Shown piece after piece: positions 16,733 to 26,455 of a DNA stretch of 59,554 bases. Source of the DNA: Clostridium sp. (GTDB taxonomy: Bacteria; Bacillota; Clostridia; Clostridiales; Clostridiaceae); NCBI GenBank assembly GCA_031292145.1, contig JARLHR010000108.1, positions 1 through 59,554 on the forward strand. The letters are read 5' to 3'. Numbering within the stretch: the first letter of the stretch is position 1; every line of letters starts with the position of its first letter. The notes under the pieces are model-generated. The model worked only from the letters and a program-made list of their open reading frames with translations, was not told the DNA's origin and ran no database searches. Made by a program: the position numbers and the translations under genes.

Positions 16733-19375
16733 ATGTCAGAAATTAAAAACATATCAACTACATATGATCCTAAAGAATTTGAAGAAAGAATATATAAGAA
16801 CTGGGAAGAGAAAGGTTATTTTACACCAGTAATTGATAAAAATAAAAAGCCTTATACAATAATTATGCCACCACCAAATATAACTGGTGAACTTCATTTA
16901 GGTCATGCATTTGATGATACTCTTCAAGATATGCTTATTAGATTTAAGAGAATGCAAGGATATTGCACTTTATGGTTACCAGGGGAAGACCATGCATCTA
17001 TTGCAACAGAAGTTAAGGTTGCTAATGAATTAGCTAAACAAGGCTTAGATAAGAAGGAAATGGGAAGAGAAGCATTCCTTGAAAAAGTTTGGGAGTGGAG
17101 TGATGAATACAGAGCAAGAATAAGAAATCAAGTTAAAAAACTTGGTGTATCAGCTGACTTTACAAGAGAAGCTTTTACAATGGATGAAAATCTTAGTGCT
17201 GCTGTAAAGCATGTATTTGTTAAGCTTTATAATGAAGGCTTAATTTATCAAGGAAATAGAATTACCAACTGGTGTACTCATTGTCAAACTGCATTATCTG
17301 ATGCGGAAATTGAATATGAAGAACAAGCAGGTCATTTCTGGCATATAAATTATCCATTAGCTGATGGTTCTGGAGTTTTAGAAATTGCAACAACTAGACC
17401 TGAAACATTACTTGGAGATAGTGGTGTTGCTGTTAATCCTAATGATGAAAGATATAAACATTTAATAGGTAAAACTGTAATATTACCATTAGTAAACAGA
17501 GAAATTCCAATAGTTGGAGATGACTATGTTGATTTAGAATTTGGAACTGGTGCTGTTAAGATGACTCCAGCTCATGATCCTAATGATTTTGAAGTAGGAA
17601 AGAGACATAACTTAGAGATTATAAGAGTTATGGATGATAAGGGTGTTATAAATCACTTAGGTGGAAAATATCAAGGTTTAGATAGATATGAAGCTAGAAG
17701 ATCTATAGTTAAAGATTTAGAAGAGTTAGGTCTTTTAGTTAAAATTAAAGATCACGCTCACAATGTTGGTACTCATGATAGATGTGGAACTACAGTAGAA
17801 CCAATAATATCAAAGCAATGGTATGTTAAAATGGAATCTTTAGCAAAGCCAGCTGTAGAAGTAGTTAAAAATAAAAAGACTAAGTTTGTTCCAGAAAGAT
17901 TTGAAAAGACTTACTTCAACTGGATGGAAAACATTCAAGATTGGTGTATTTCTAGACAATTATGGTGGGGACATAGAATTCCAGTATACTACTGTCAAGA
18001 CTGTGGTGAAATGATGGTACTTGAAGAAACACCAAAGACATGTACTAAATGTGGTTCTAATAACATTAAGCAAGATAATGATGTGTTAGATACATGGTTC
18101 TCTTCAGCATTATGGCCATTCTCAACACTTGGCTGGCCAAATAAGACAGAAGACTTAGAATATTTCTATCCAACAAGTACATTAGTTACTGGACATGATA
18201 TTATATTCTTCTGGGTTGCTAGAATGATATTCTCAGGACTTCATTGTATGGATGAAACTCCATTTGATACAGTACTTATACATGGTCTTATAAGAGATTC
18301 TCAAGGAAGAAAGATGAGTAAATCTTTAGGAAACGGTGTAAATCCATTAGAAGTTATTGAAAACTATGGAGCAGATGCATTAAGATTTATGATTGCGACA
18401 GGTAATGCACCAGGAAATGATATGAGATATTATCCTGAAAGAGTTGAATCTTCAAGAAACTTTGCTAATAAGATTTGGAATGCCTCAAGATTCGTTATGA
18501 TGAATCTTGATAAGGAAATAATGAATAAATACAAAGACTGCAAGGAATATTCTTTAGCTGATAAGTGGATATTATCAGAAATGAATACATTAGTTAAAGA
18601 AGTTACAGAAAACATGGAAAAATATGAACTTGGAATTGCTATGCAAAAAGTTTATGACTTCATGTGGACTGAATTCTGCGACTGGTATATAGAACTTGTT
18701 AAACCAGTATTCTATGGTGAAGATGAAAAAGCTAAGGGAATAGCGTACAATGTATTAAATACTGTTTTAATTACAGGATTAAAATTATTACATCCAGCAA
18801 TGCCATTTATAACAGAAGAAATCTTTACTCATTTAAGTGATGAAGAAACAATAACAACTTCAGCTTGGCCTGAATTCGATGAAGCTTTAGTAAACAAAGA
18901 AGCAGAAGATGATATGGCATTTATAATTGAAGCTATAAAAGGATTAAGAAATGTAAGAGCTGAAATGAATGTACCACCGTCAAGAAAAGCTAAGGTAATA
19001 AGTTATATTGCTGAAGATGCGAAGAAAGCATTTAATGCAGGCGTGGCATATATAGAAAAATTAGCTTCAGCTTCAGAAGTTGAATTCATCGATGACAAAG
19101 CTAATGTTCCAGCTAATGCAGTATCGTTAGTTGTTAAGGGTGGAGAACTATTTATGCCATTACTTGACTTAGTAGATAAGGAAAAAGAATTAGAGAGATT
19201 AAATAAAGAAGTTAAAAAGCTTGAAAGCGAAATTGATAGAATAGATAAGAAGCTAGGAAATCAAGGATTTGTAGCTAAAGCACCAGCAGCAGTTATAGAT
19301 GCTGAAAAAGAAAAGAGAGTAAAATATGTAGAGATGCTTGAAGCAGTTAAGATTAGAATCGACGCTTTAAATTAG
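16733..19375 (+). CDS. valS: Valyl-tRNA synthetase
   Basis: Charges tRNA-Val with valine in the cytoplasm. 880 residues, normal length. [14 protein letters not shown] contains the HIGH motif (HLGH, 55-58); KMSKS is near residue 528 ([11 protein letters not shown]). The editing domain lies between, with [10 protein letters not shown]. The C-terminal ~65 residues form the family's coiled coil ([20 protein letters not shown]). ATG 16733 has GGAGG 7 nt upstream; ATG 16727 and TTG 16709 are poorer. Controlled by the T-box upstream and closed by a strong terminator. Confidence 0.98.
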   Translation: MSEIKNISTTYDPKEFEERIYKNWEEKGYFTPVIDKNKKPYTIIMPPPNITGELHLGHAFDDTLQDMLIRFKRMQGYCTLWLPGEDHASIATEVKVANELAKQGLDKKEMGREAFLEKVWEWSDEYRARIRNQVKKLGVSADFTREAFTMDENLSAAVKHVFVKLYNEGLIYQGNRITNWCTHCQTALSDAEIEYEEQAGHFWHINYPLADGSGVLEIATTRPETLLGDSGVAVNPNDERYKHLIGKTVILPLVNREIPIVGDDYVDLEFGTGAVKMTPAHDPNDFEVGKRHNLEIIRVMDDKGVINHLGGKYQGLDRYEARRSIVKDLEELGLLVKIKDHAHNVGTHDRCGTTVEPIISKQWYVKMESLAKPAVEVVKNKKTKFVPERFEKTYFNWMENIQDWCISRQLWWGHRIPVYYCQDCGEMMVLEETPKTCTKCGSNNIKQDNDVLDTWFSSALWPFSTLGWPNKTEDLEYFYPTSTLVTGHDIIFFWVARMIFSGLHCMDETPFDTVLIHGLIRDSQGRKMSKSLGNGVNPLEVIENYGADALRFMIATGNAPGNDMRYYPERVESSRNFANKIWNASRFVMMNLDKEIMNKYKDCKEYSLADKWILSEMNTLVKEVTENMEKYELGIAMQKVYDFMWTEFCDWYIELVKPVFYGEDEKAKGIAYNVLNTVLITGLKLLHPAMPFITEEIFTHLSDEETITTSAWPEFDEALVNKEAEDDMAFIIEAIKGLRNVRAEMNVPPSRKAKVISYIAEDAKKAFNAGVAYIEKLASASEVEFIDDKANVPANAVSLVVKGGELFMPLLDLVDKEKELERLNKEVKKLESEIDRIDKKLGNQGFVAKAPAAVIDAEKEKRVKYVEMLEAVKIRIDALN

Positions 19376-19411
19376 CAGCAGTCTATAAATTATTGAGTAT
19401 AGTATATTTCT

Positions 19412-19453
19412 AAAGAGAGGATTGGCTTTTTGATGAGTCAGTTCTCTCTTTTG
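19412..19453 (+). terminator. Terminator of valS
   Basis: AAAGAGAGGATTGGCT pairs with AGTCAGTTCTCTCTTT over 16 bp including three G-U pairs, followed by TTTTG. Confidence 0.85.
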
Positions 19454-19600
19454 TATTTTATATCAATTTATAGCACGTATTTAATAATGTAATACATAAA
19501 TTAATTATTAAAAATAAATATAAGGTAATATGTAAACTCTTTAACTAATATATTTAACTATAAGTAAACTAAGCTGTAATTTTATTAATTGGAGGACAAA

Positions 19601-20452
19601 ATGAATACAAAGAAAAATTTAATTAATTTAATTTTTTGGATAACTATGGCCATATTATTTAATGTGTTTATATATTACATTAGAGGGGAAACAGCAGCGA
19701 TAGAATATTTTGGTGGATATATAGTAGAAATGTCTTTGAGTTTAGATAATTTATTTTTATTTATAATAGTATTTTCAAAGCTTGGGATAAGAGAAGAGTA
19801 TCAAGAAAGAGTATTGTTATATGGAGTAGCCGGAGCTATGATACTCAGATTAATATTTATTTTGCTAGGAGTAAGCATCGTAAATAGATTTCATTTTGTA
19901 CTCCCACTTTTTGGTCTTATATTAATATATAGCGGACTTGCTGTATTTAAAAATAAACAAGAAAATAAGGAATTTCATAATAATTTTTTGGTAAAAGTAT
20001 TAAAGAATATAATACCAGTAACAGATATGACTTATGGGCAATCATTTTTCGTAAGGCGTGATAAGATCTTTTATGCTACACCACTATTTGTAGCACTTTT
20101 AATAATAGAAGGTTCCGATGTCATTTTTGCCATAGATTCAATACCAGCAATTTTTTCAATTACAACTGATACATTTATAGTATATACTTCAAATATTTTT
20201 GCTATACTTGGTCTTAGAAGCATGTATTATGTATTATCCAAAATAAACAATAAGTTTAGATTTGTGAAATATGGAGTAGGCGGAATATTAATATTTACAG
20301 GAATAAAACTAGCCGCACTTATTATTAAAATTGAAATTTCTGTCACAAATTCTGTGCTAATTATATTATGTATTCTTCTAAGTAGTATTTTATTATCTAT
20401 AATATTTAATGATTTACATACAAATAAGAATAAGTCATATTTAAAAAAATAA
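19601..20452 (+). CDS. TerC family integral membrane protein
   Basis: 283 residues with about seven to nine membrane helices. The family's two acidic membrane motifs are present: EMSLSLDNLFLF near the N-terminus and EGSDVIFAIDSIPAIF in the middle. TerC/Alx proteins are linked to metal (notably manganese) export or metal loading of secreted proteins; here the substrate is inferred only. ATG 19601 follows GGAGG by 5 nt; TTG 19589 overlaps that site. No manganese riboswitch is visible in the ~150 bp upstream. Single gene. Confidence 0.9.
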   Translation: MNTKKNLINLIFWITMAILFNVFIYYIRGETAAIEYFGGYIVEMSLSLDNLFLFIIVFSKLGIREEYQERVLLYGVAGAMILRLIFILLGVSIVNRFHFVLPLFGLILIYSGLAVFKNKQENKEFHNNFLVKVLKNIIPVTDMTYGQSFFVRRDKIFYATPLFVALLIIEGSDVIFAIDSIPAIFSITTDTFIVYTSNIFAILGLRSMYYVLSKINNKFRFVKYGVGGILIFTGIKLAALIIKIEISVTNSVLIILCILLSSILLSIIFNDLHTNKNKSYLKK

Positions 20453-20521
20453 TAAGTCAGCAAGCTAGTCCATTTTCCTTCATATGCATAAAAGGATTTA
20501 TTATTAAAAATTTAATAATGA

Positions 20522-20560
20522 AAAAATCAATTTTACAATAGAGTAAAATTGATTTTTTTT
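20522..20560 (+). terminator. Terminator after terC-like gene
   Basis: AATCAATTTTAC and GTAAAATTGATT form a perfect 12-bp stem with a 6-nt loop, flanked by A and T runs. Confidence 0.85.
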
Positions 20561-20682
20561 ATAAAAAAGCATAAAATAATACAAGATATATAAATATTTG
20601 CCTAAATATTTTCTGTATGTCTAAAATCATGAAAATTAAATTTCACAGCAATATTTTGAAAGAAAGTAATAGCTTTCAATGA

Positions 20683-20720
20683 TAAACAGTTAACGGCTAC
20701 CTGATAACTGCTAACTGAAA
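20683..20720. repeat. Short AGTTAAC/GATAACTG-type repeat upstream of aminotransferase
   Basis: Contains ACAGTTAACGG, CTGATAACTGC and TAACTGAA in close succession, 18 bp before the next start codon. A similar string lies at 37885-37918 before hslO. It looks like a remnant of a dispersed repeat family. Confidence 0.45.
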
Positions 20721-20737
20721 TAAAAGGGGGACTAAAC

Positions 20738-21937
20738 GTGTTATCAAAAGAAATGATAGAAATAGGAAGTAAAAGATCAACTATTAGAGAAATATTTGAA
20801 TTTGGTAAAAGAAGAGCTGAAATTGTTGGACGTGATAAAATATATGATTTCAGTATTGGAAATCCAAATGTTCCAGCTCCGGAATTAGTTAAAAAAGCAA
20901 TTATAGATATATTAGAAAATGAAGATTCAACTTTAGTTCATGGATATACCAGTGCTCAAGGAGATGATAAAGTTAGGGAAAGTATAGCAAATTCTGTCAA
21001 TAAAAGATTTGGAACCAATTTTACTAAGAATAATTTGTACATGACAGTTGGGGCGGCAGCATCTATTAGTATTTGTTTTAAAGCCTTGTCATGCAAAGAT
21101 GATGAATTTATTACATTTGCACCTTTTTTTCCAGAATACAGATGTTTTGTAGAAGCAACTGGGGCTAGACTTGTAGTTGTTAGTGCAAATACTGAAAACT
21201 TTCAAATTAATTTTGAAGAGTTTGAAAAGAAAATTAATAAAAATACTAAGGCTATTATTGTGAATTCTCCTAATAATCCATCTGGAGTTGTTTACTCAGA
21301 AGAAACTATTTTGAAACTAACCAAGATTTTAGAGGAAAAATCCTTAGAGTATGGACATGTAATTTATTTAATATCAGATGAACCATATAGGGAAATAGCA
21401 TATAAGGATGTAGAGGTTCCGTACTTAACAAAATACTATAAAAATACTTTTGTATGTTATTCATATAGTAAATCATTATCATTACCAGGAGAAAGAATTG
21501 GATATGTAATAGTACCTGATGAAATTGAAAACTTCCAAGATACTTATGCAGCAGTTTGTGGAGCAGGAAGAGTTCTTGGATATGTTAATGCACCAAGTTT
21601 ATTCCAAAAAGTAGTAGCTAAGTGTGCTGATCAAACTTCAGATATTTCAATATATGAAAGAAATAAAGAATTATTATATAATAGCTTAATAGAGATGGGA
21701 TATAAATGCGTAGAACCAGGTGGAGCATTTTATTTATTTCCTCAATCTTTAGAGCCAGATGCTAAAGCCTTTTGTGAAAAAGCAAGAGAATATGACTTAT
21801 TATTGGTGCCAGGGGATGATTTCGGATGCCCAGGCCATGTTAGAATTTCATATTGCGTACAAACAGAACAAATAATAAATTCATTGCCAGTATTTAAGAA
21901 ATTAGCAGAGGATTATAATGTAAATCTTCACAGATAG
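20738..21937 (+). CDS. PLP-dependent aminotransferase, fold type I
   Basis: 399 residues. Recognisable segments are the N-terminal FSIGNPNVPAP, NSPNNPSGVVYS (binds PLP), ISDEPYREI (Asp to pyridine nitrogen), the Schiff-base lysine in SYSKSLSLPGERIGY, and the C-terminal arginine in GHVRISYC. This is the AspAT-like class I/II family. The amino donor is unknown. GTG 20738 follows GGGGGA. It is preceded by a short repeat and followed by a long hairpin element, so probably monocistronic. Confidence 0.88.
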   Translation: MLSKEMIEIGSKRSTIREIFEFGKRRAEIVGRDKIYDFSIGNPNVPAPELVKKAIIDILENEDSTLVHGYTSAQGDDKVRESIANSVNKRFGTNFTKNNLYMTVGAAASISICFKALSCKDDEFITFAPFFPEYRCFVEATGARLVVVSANTENFQINFEEFEKKINKNTKAIIVNSPNNPSGVVYSEETILKLTKILEEKSLEYGHVIYLISDEPYREIAYKDVEVPYLTKYYKNTFVCYSYSKSLSLPGERIGYVIVPDEIENFQDTYAAVCGAGRVLGYVNAPSLFQKVVAKCADQTSDISIYERNKELLYNSLIEMGYKCVEPGGAFYLFPQSLEPDAKAFCEKAREYDLLLVPGDDFGCPGHVRISYCVQTEQIINSLPVFKKLAEDYNVNLHR

Positions 21938-22095
21938 AAATGAAAATATTATACTTATTTCTAGTATAGCTATGTGATTAAGGTTATGTATAATTATTAA
22001 TTTATTTTAAACATAAGTCCATTATATATTTGATTTATGTTTGAAATGTTCATGCACTTTTACTAAACTTTAAATACATATCTACACCAGAAATT

Positions 22096-22270
22096 AAATA
22101 CATTTGTGTGTAGCAGGCATTTGAAAATTTCGATGCTAAAAACACTTGATGGGAGCTTGTTCAACTTTAGCTTGTCCAGCCAAATGGCTGGAGCAAGCTA
22201 AAGTTGGTGCAAGCTCCCATTTAGTGCTTTCAGCGAAATTTTCATAGTCCTGCTTAACACAAATGTATTT
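22096..22270. repeat. 175-bp fold-back element with 85-nt arms
   Basis: The two halves are reverse complements across almost their full length. Matching blocks are AAATACATTTGTGT / ACACAAATGTATTT at the ends, GAAAATTTCG / CGAAATTTTC, GGGAGCTTG / CAAGCTCCC, CAACTTTAGCTTG / CAAGCTAAAGTTG and CCAGCC / GGCTGG around a 4-nt AAAT loop. Mismatches are scattered; I estimate over 80% pairing. It occupies the 460-bp gap between the aminotransferase and folC, which has no other feature. Confidence 0.8.
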
Positions 22271-22397
22271 GATTTAGGTTGATTGTGCCTAAGTCTAGGC
22301 AATGATTTTATATTTGTATTAGGAATTTATTGAGAATTGAAGTATAATATAAGAAGAATAAAAGCTAATAAAAACATAAAGGTAAAGAGGTAAATAG

Positions 22398-23702
22398 ATG
22401 AACATGACTTATGAAGAAGCAATGAATTATATAACAAGTGTTGGAAGGTTTGGATCTAATTATGGTCTGGAAAGAACTCTTAGAATTTTAGAGCTCATTG
22501 GAAACCCTCATGAAAAATTAAAGGTTATACATATTGCAGGAACAAACGGTAAAGGATCAACTACTGCTATGGTAAGCAAAATTCTTAGAGGATATGGTTA
22601 TAAGGTCGGAATGTATACATCACCGTATTTAGAAGAATTTGAAGAAAGAATTCAAATAAATGGTCAGAATATTAATAAAAATATATTAGTAAAGTTACTA
22701 GAACAAATCAAAATTGCCATTAATAAAGTAATTGAAGAAGGTTATGAACATCCAACTGAATTTGAAATTATAACTGCACTTATGTTTTTACATTTTTATA
22801 ATGAAAACGTTGATTATGCTGTAATTGAAGTTGGACTTGGAGGAAGATTGGATTCAACTAACGTATTAACACCAAATGTTTCTGTAATAACATCTATAAG
22901 TTTGGATCATGTTAATATCTTAGGTGATAATATAAAAGATATTGCAAAAGAAAAGGCTGGGATAATTAAAGAAAACGTTCCAGTAATATTATATCCTCAG
23001 GAAAAGGAAGCTGAGGATGTTATATTGCAAGCAGCAAGAGAAAAAAAATCAAAAGTTTATTTAGTGAAAAATGATAATAGTAAATTAATTCATATTTATA
23101 ATGATGAATTATATCAAAATGTAGAAGTTGAATGTTGTAAAAATACTTACTCAGTTAACTTGCCTTTACTTGGAGAGCATCAAATATTAAATTTATCAGT
23201 TGCATTAAATACTATTGAAGTATTATATGAAAGTGAAAATATTATAATAAATAAAGCGTTAATAGAAAAATCTCTAGAAGATGTTAAATGGATAGGAAGA
23301 CTTGAAACTTTAATGAAAAAGCCTACTGTATTAATTGATGGCGCTCATAACATAGATGGAATTAGAGCTCTTAGAAAAAATGTTGAAAAATATTTTAAGT
23401 ATAATAAGTTATATTTACTGCTTGGTATTTTAGCAGATAAACAAGTTAAGGAAATGGTAAGTGAAATAACACCAATAGCAGAAAAAGTATATGCATTAAC
23501 GCCTCATAGTGATAGAGCAGAACTTTGCGAAGATTTAAAAAATGAAATTTTAGAGTATAATTCTAATACTATAGCATTGGAAAGTTATGAAGAAGCATTT
23601 TCCTTAGCATTACAGGAAGCTAAGGAAGACGATTTGATATTAATAAGTGGTTCATTATATATGATAGGAGACATGAGAAAAATAATAACTTCACAAATTT
23701 AG
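22398..23702 (+). CDS. folC: Folylpolyglutamate synthase / dihydrofolate synthase
   Basis: Adds glutamate to dihydropteroate and tetrahydrofolates with ATP, cytoplasmic Mur-ligase family. 434 residues. P-loop GTNGKGST is at 48-55; the following YTSPYLEEFEERI and EVGLGGRLDSTNV are FolC signatures, and LIDGAHN is the C-terminal domain motif. AAGAGGT lies about 8 nt before the ATG. It stands without other folate genes here. The 3' end runs directly into repeat element B. Confidence 0.95.
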   Translation: MNMTYEEAMNYITSVGRFGSNYGLERTLRILELIGNPHEKLKVIHIAGTNGKGSTTAMVSKILRGYGYKVGMYTSPYLEEFEERIQINGQNINKNILVKLLEQIKIAINKVIEEGYEHPTEFEIITALMFLHFYNENVDYAVIEVGLGGRLDSTNVLTPNVSVITSISLDHVNILGDNIKDIAKEKAGIIKENVPVILYPQEKEAEDVILQAAREKKSKVYLVKNDNSKLIHIYNDELYQNVEVECCKNTYSVNLPLLGEHQILNLSVALNTIEVLYESENIIINKALIEKSLEDVKWIGRLETLMKKPTVLIDGAHNIDGIRALRKNVEKYFKYNKLYLLLGILADKQVKEMVSEITPIAEKVYALTPHSDRAELCEDLKNEILEYNSNTIALESYEEAFSLALQEAKEDDLILISGSLYMIGDMRKIITSQI

Positions 23703-23827
23703 GGAGTTGAAAGAAAATAACAAGTCAAAGATTCTGAGGATATTTTGCGCTAGGCGAAGAACCATAACCCGCGCATAGTGAACTATGTAAGGATTATGGT
23801 GATGAAGCATAGCACAAAATAGACCAG

Positions 23828-23835
23828 AAGCTGAC
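23828..23835 (+). repeat. Left copy of 8-bp target-site duplication AAGCTGAC
   Basis: AAGCTGAC directly abuts the left end (GAGGCCACTG) of the inner element and is repeated exactly at 24005-24012. Confidence 0.8.
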
Positions 23836-24004
23836 GAGGCCACTGAAAAACTAAAAAGTATTACTAATCTGGATATATATGTATATTTTTACAGGTCATT
23901 TATGTCTGAAAAGTTGTCGCAAGGTTATTAGAAGGCCTCCTGACACCTGACTTATTTTACCAAATGATTTGTGCAAAAAATATGGGGACTTTTTCAGTGG
24001 CCTC
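23836..24004. mobile_element. 169-bp non-coding inverted-repeat insertion (MITE-like) with 8-bp duplication
   Basis: Left end GAGGCCACTGAAAAA and right end TTTTTCAGTGGCCTC are perfect 15-bp terminal inverted repeats. Both sides are flanked by AAGCTGAC. There is no ORF inside. The combination of short length, terminal inverted repeats and a target duplication marks a transposase-mobilised miniature element. The parent transposase is not in the window, and the 8-bp duplication alone does not fix the family. Confidence 0.8.
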
Positions 24005-24012
24005 AAGCTGAC
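24005..24012 (+). repeat. Right copy of 8-bp target-site duplication AAGCTGAC
   Basis: Exact repeat of 23828-23835, directly after the right terminal repeat of the 169-bp insertion. Confidence 0.8.
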
Positions 24013-24076
24013 TGGTTATTTTTTTGAAACTCCCGTAAGCTAAAAATATTTATAGAAAAGGGGTAATGACGGTTAT

Positions 24077-26053
24077 ATGGTTAAGAAAAGCAAAGAAAAT
24101 TTTACTGATAATAAGAAATCAATCTATTATGATTTGAAAGAATTTCGTGATAGAAATCCTGGTGTACTGTATAGCTATCAAGACTTCGAAACAGCTGGTA
24201 TAAGAGAATTCAAAAGTATCACTAAGAAAATTCGTCCCCTTGAAGATTATGAAAAAAATAGATTAGCTAATGAATTAATGAGAATTTTAAACACAGATAT
24301 TAATAATAATAATGAATTGAAAAATGTAAGTGGTTATATTACATTAAATCCAATTATAAATTATTATGATAGTTTTATAAAACTTTTTAAAGTGTCTATA
24401 AGTACTAATGAAGAGATGTTTTTAAAAATGAAAGATGGAATAAATCAATTAATAAAAAATAGTGCGTATAGTGAGGAGATAAAATTAGGACTATTGTTAG
24501 CACCAATTTGTGACGTAGAAGAAATAGAAGAAATACTAGATGTGTTTTCTATTCATAATGATTATTTGTTCTATACATTAAAAGCTTATGAGTATATGGA
24601 AAATTATAATGATACTGTTTTTGAATTATCTAAAAAGTCTAAAGGATATGGTAAGCTGTTTTGTGTTATAAATCTTAGACCAACAACGAATGAAATAACA
24701 AAATGGATGATAGAAGAAGGTTCAGATAATAATTTAGCAGTTACAGAATTACTGTCATATACTATGTTATCTTTAGAACTTTTGGATTATTTTGAAAACA
24801 CAAAATTTGATACAGAAGAGCTTGAAGTTGTATCAAGATCATTTAGTATGCTGCTTTCCGATTATGGACTAGATGAGATTAAGGATTCAGTTAAAGTTTG
24901 TAATAAAGTGTTAGAAGTCATTGAAGATAGTGGTAATGGAATATATTCCTTATATGCCGTAATTTCAATACTTTATTCAATTGAAGCTAACATAATTGAC
25001 GAATATAAAAGTAAAAAGAATTTAAGTTCATATAATTTTAACAAGGATTACAAAGAGATAATTGAAACTTGTAAAAAAATTTGTAAAAAGGATATGTGGA
25101 ATAAAGTTATTGCTAAAGAAGTAACTAATATAGAAATTGAAAGTAGTGTTTTAATTAGTTGTGCAGAAAAAAATAAATATAAATTAAAGAAAAAAGAATT
25201 TGAAATGATTTTGAAGAGAGATTACACAAATGCACTATTATACAAATATGCATTTTCTGTAGGTAATAAAGCAATAAAAAAATCTGCTTTTGAATTAGGA
25301 TTGCAAAGTCTTCCGCTTAATCAAATATTAAGTGGTCAAGATGAACTGAAGATAGACAATGTAACTTATGATGATATAGCTCAAATTTGCTTTTTTATAA
25401 TAATAAAATATTCGCAATATGAGGATTTTAAGGATCGATATAAGGAACTAAATCTTCAAGCATTAAAATCTCCATTAATTGAGACAAGAATTCAGGCAGC
25501 AACAAATCTTCAAAGATTTAAAGAAGAATTTGATGAGTTTGATATAGAGATGCTAAATGATTTTATTAATAGTGAAATGGTAGGAAATATACGAAGATTA
25601 TTGAATGGCTTAATATTTAAGACAAATAATAAAGAAAAGAAATATGTTGAAGTTAGTGATAAGATGCATGTTGATATTCATGTTAAAGATATATATTTAA
25701 CTACTACAAATGTTGCTGGAACAAACTATATTGACTTAAGTGAAGTCTATAACAGTTTATTTGTTCAAGATATAGTATACTTAAGAAGAGAATTTGATAA
25801 TCCATATGATTCAGATGCAATACAAGTTATTACAACAGAAGGATACGTAATTGGATATATATCTAGAGAAAATAATTTTATTTTAAAAAATTTAATTGAC
25901 AAAGGAAAATACTTATATGGAAAAGTAGACAAAATAAGTGATGACTATAGTAATATTAGTATTAAAATTTATCTAAGTTATAAAGATGTCATAGAAGAAA
26001 TAACAAATACTTTATCATTATTGTCAGGAGAAAGAGAAGTATATCTTCAATAA
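24077..26053 (+). CDS. Large helical protein with C-terminal HIRAN domain
   Basis: 658 residues, cytoplasmic. The C-terminal ~100 residues read like a HIRAN domain: AGTNYIDLSEVYNSL, then VYLRREFDNPYDSDAIQVIT and GYVIGYISRENN. HIRAN domains recognise DNA ends or stalled forks, usually fused to helicases or nucleases. Here the first ~540 residues are alpha-helical and repeat-like, with no helicase, nuclease or other motif I can name. Function unknown. AAGGGG lies about 13 nt before ATG 24077, so the start is not certain. It is flanked upstream by the nested repeat B and downstream by a bidirectional hairpin. Confidence 0.7.
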   Translation: MVKKSKENFTDNKKSIYYDLKEFRDRNPGVLYSYQDFETAGIREFKSITKKIRPLEDYEKNRLANELMRILNTDINNNNELKNVSGYITLNPIINYYDSFIKLFKVSISTNEEMFLKMKDGINQLIKNSAYSEEIKLGLLLAPICDVEEIEEILDVFSIHNDYLFYTLKAYEYMENYNDTVFELSKKSKGYGKLFCVINLRPTTNEITKWMIEEGSDNNLAVTELLSYTMLSLELLDYFENTKFDTEELEVVSRSFSMLLSDYGLDEIKDSVKVCNKVLEVIEDSGNGIYSLYAVISILYSIEANIIDEYKSKKNLSSYNFNKDYKEIIETCKKICKKDMWNKVIAKEVTNIEIESSVLISCAEKNKYKLKKKEFEMILKRDYTNALLYKYAFSVGNKAIKKSAFELGLQSLPLNQILSGQDELKIDNVTYDDIAQICFFIIIKYSQYEDFKDRYKELNLQALKSPLIETRIQAATNLQRFKEEFDEFDIEMLNDFINSEMVGNIRRLLNGLIFKTNNKEKKYVEVSDKMHVDIHVKDIYLTTTNVAGTNYIDLSEVYNSLFVQDIVYLRREFDNPYDSDAIQVITTEGYVIGYISRENNFILKNLIDKGKYLYGKVDKISDDYSNISIKIYLSYKDVIEEITNTLSLLSGEREVYLQ

Positions 26054-26066
26054 GGCACAATTAAAA

Positions 26067-26096
26067 AAATATACCCTAAAATAGGGTATATTTTTT
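26067..26096. terminator. Bidirectional terminator between HIRAN gene and TSCPD gene
   Basis: AATATACCCTA and TAGGGTATATT form an 11-bp stem with A tracts before and T tracts after, so it can serve both converging genes. The left flank, AAGGCACAATTAAAAAAATA starting at 26052, also looks like an end of the fold-back repeat family. Confidence 0.8.
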
Positions 26097-26352
26097 ATTT
26101 TAAAGAATTTTCTTTTTTCCAAGCTATTAGAGCCTTAGACAATTGATCAGGGCAAGATGTTCCTTTATTTCTACAGTCTATTCCTTGTAATCTCTCAATA
26201 ACTTCATCTACAGGCACACCTTTTACAAGTTGTCCAATCCCAAAAAGATTTCCAGGACATCCTCCTACAAATTCTACGTTTTCAACGATATTATTATTGA
26301 TTTCAATGTTAATTGTGCTTGAGCAAACACCAGATGTTTTATATGAAAACAT
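26095..26352 (-). CDS. TSCPD domain protein (TIGR03905 type)
   Basis: 85 residues. Motifs EFVGGCPGNLFGIGQLVKG and the name-giving TSCPDQL match stand-alone TSCPD proteins, related to the C-terminal domain of vitamin-B12-dependent ribonucleotide reductase. Three to four cysteines could bind metal. The molecular role is unsettled. AAGGAG precedes ATG on the minus strand by about 9 nt. Converges on the HIRAN gene. Confidence 0.88.
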   Translation of the reverse strand: MFSYKTSGVCSSTINIEINNNIVENVEFVGGCPGNLFGIGQLVKGVPVDEVIERLQGIDCRNKGTSCPDQLSKALIAWKKENSLK

Positions 26353-26455
26353 TGTAACACACTCCTTATAAAATTATTTTAAATATAACTCGTTCATATA
26401 CGAAGCAAATAAGTAAAGATTCAACCTTATAATGTTATATGCGTGCTTCTTTAAA

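Larger units (their letters stand above)
23702..24034. repeat. Fold-back repeat element, copy B, interrupted
   Basis: Ends GGGAGTTGAAAGAAAATAAC and GTTATTTTTTTGAAACTCCC are inverted repeats. They share the AATAACAAGTC core with copies A, C and D but have different outermost bases. The inner dyad ATTTTGCGCTAGGCGAAGAA / CATAGCACAAAAT folds as in the other copies. The right part is split by the 169-bp element at 23836-24004; removing that element rejoins GAAGCTGAC to TGGTTATTTTTTTG. Confidence 0.75.

Noticed and set aside
19454-19600. Manganese (yybP-ykoY) riboswitch before the TerC gene
   Set aside because: No conserved paired loops or terminator; the segment is plain AT-rich DNA.
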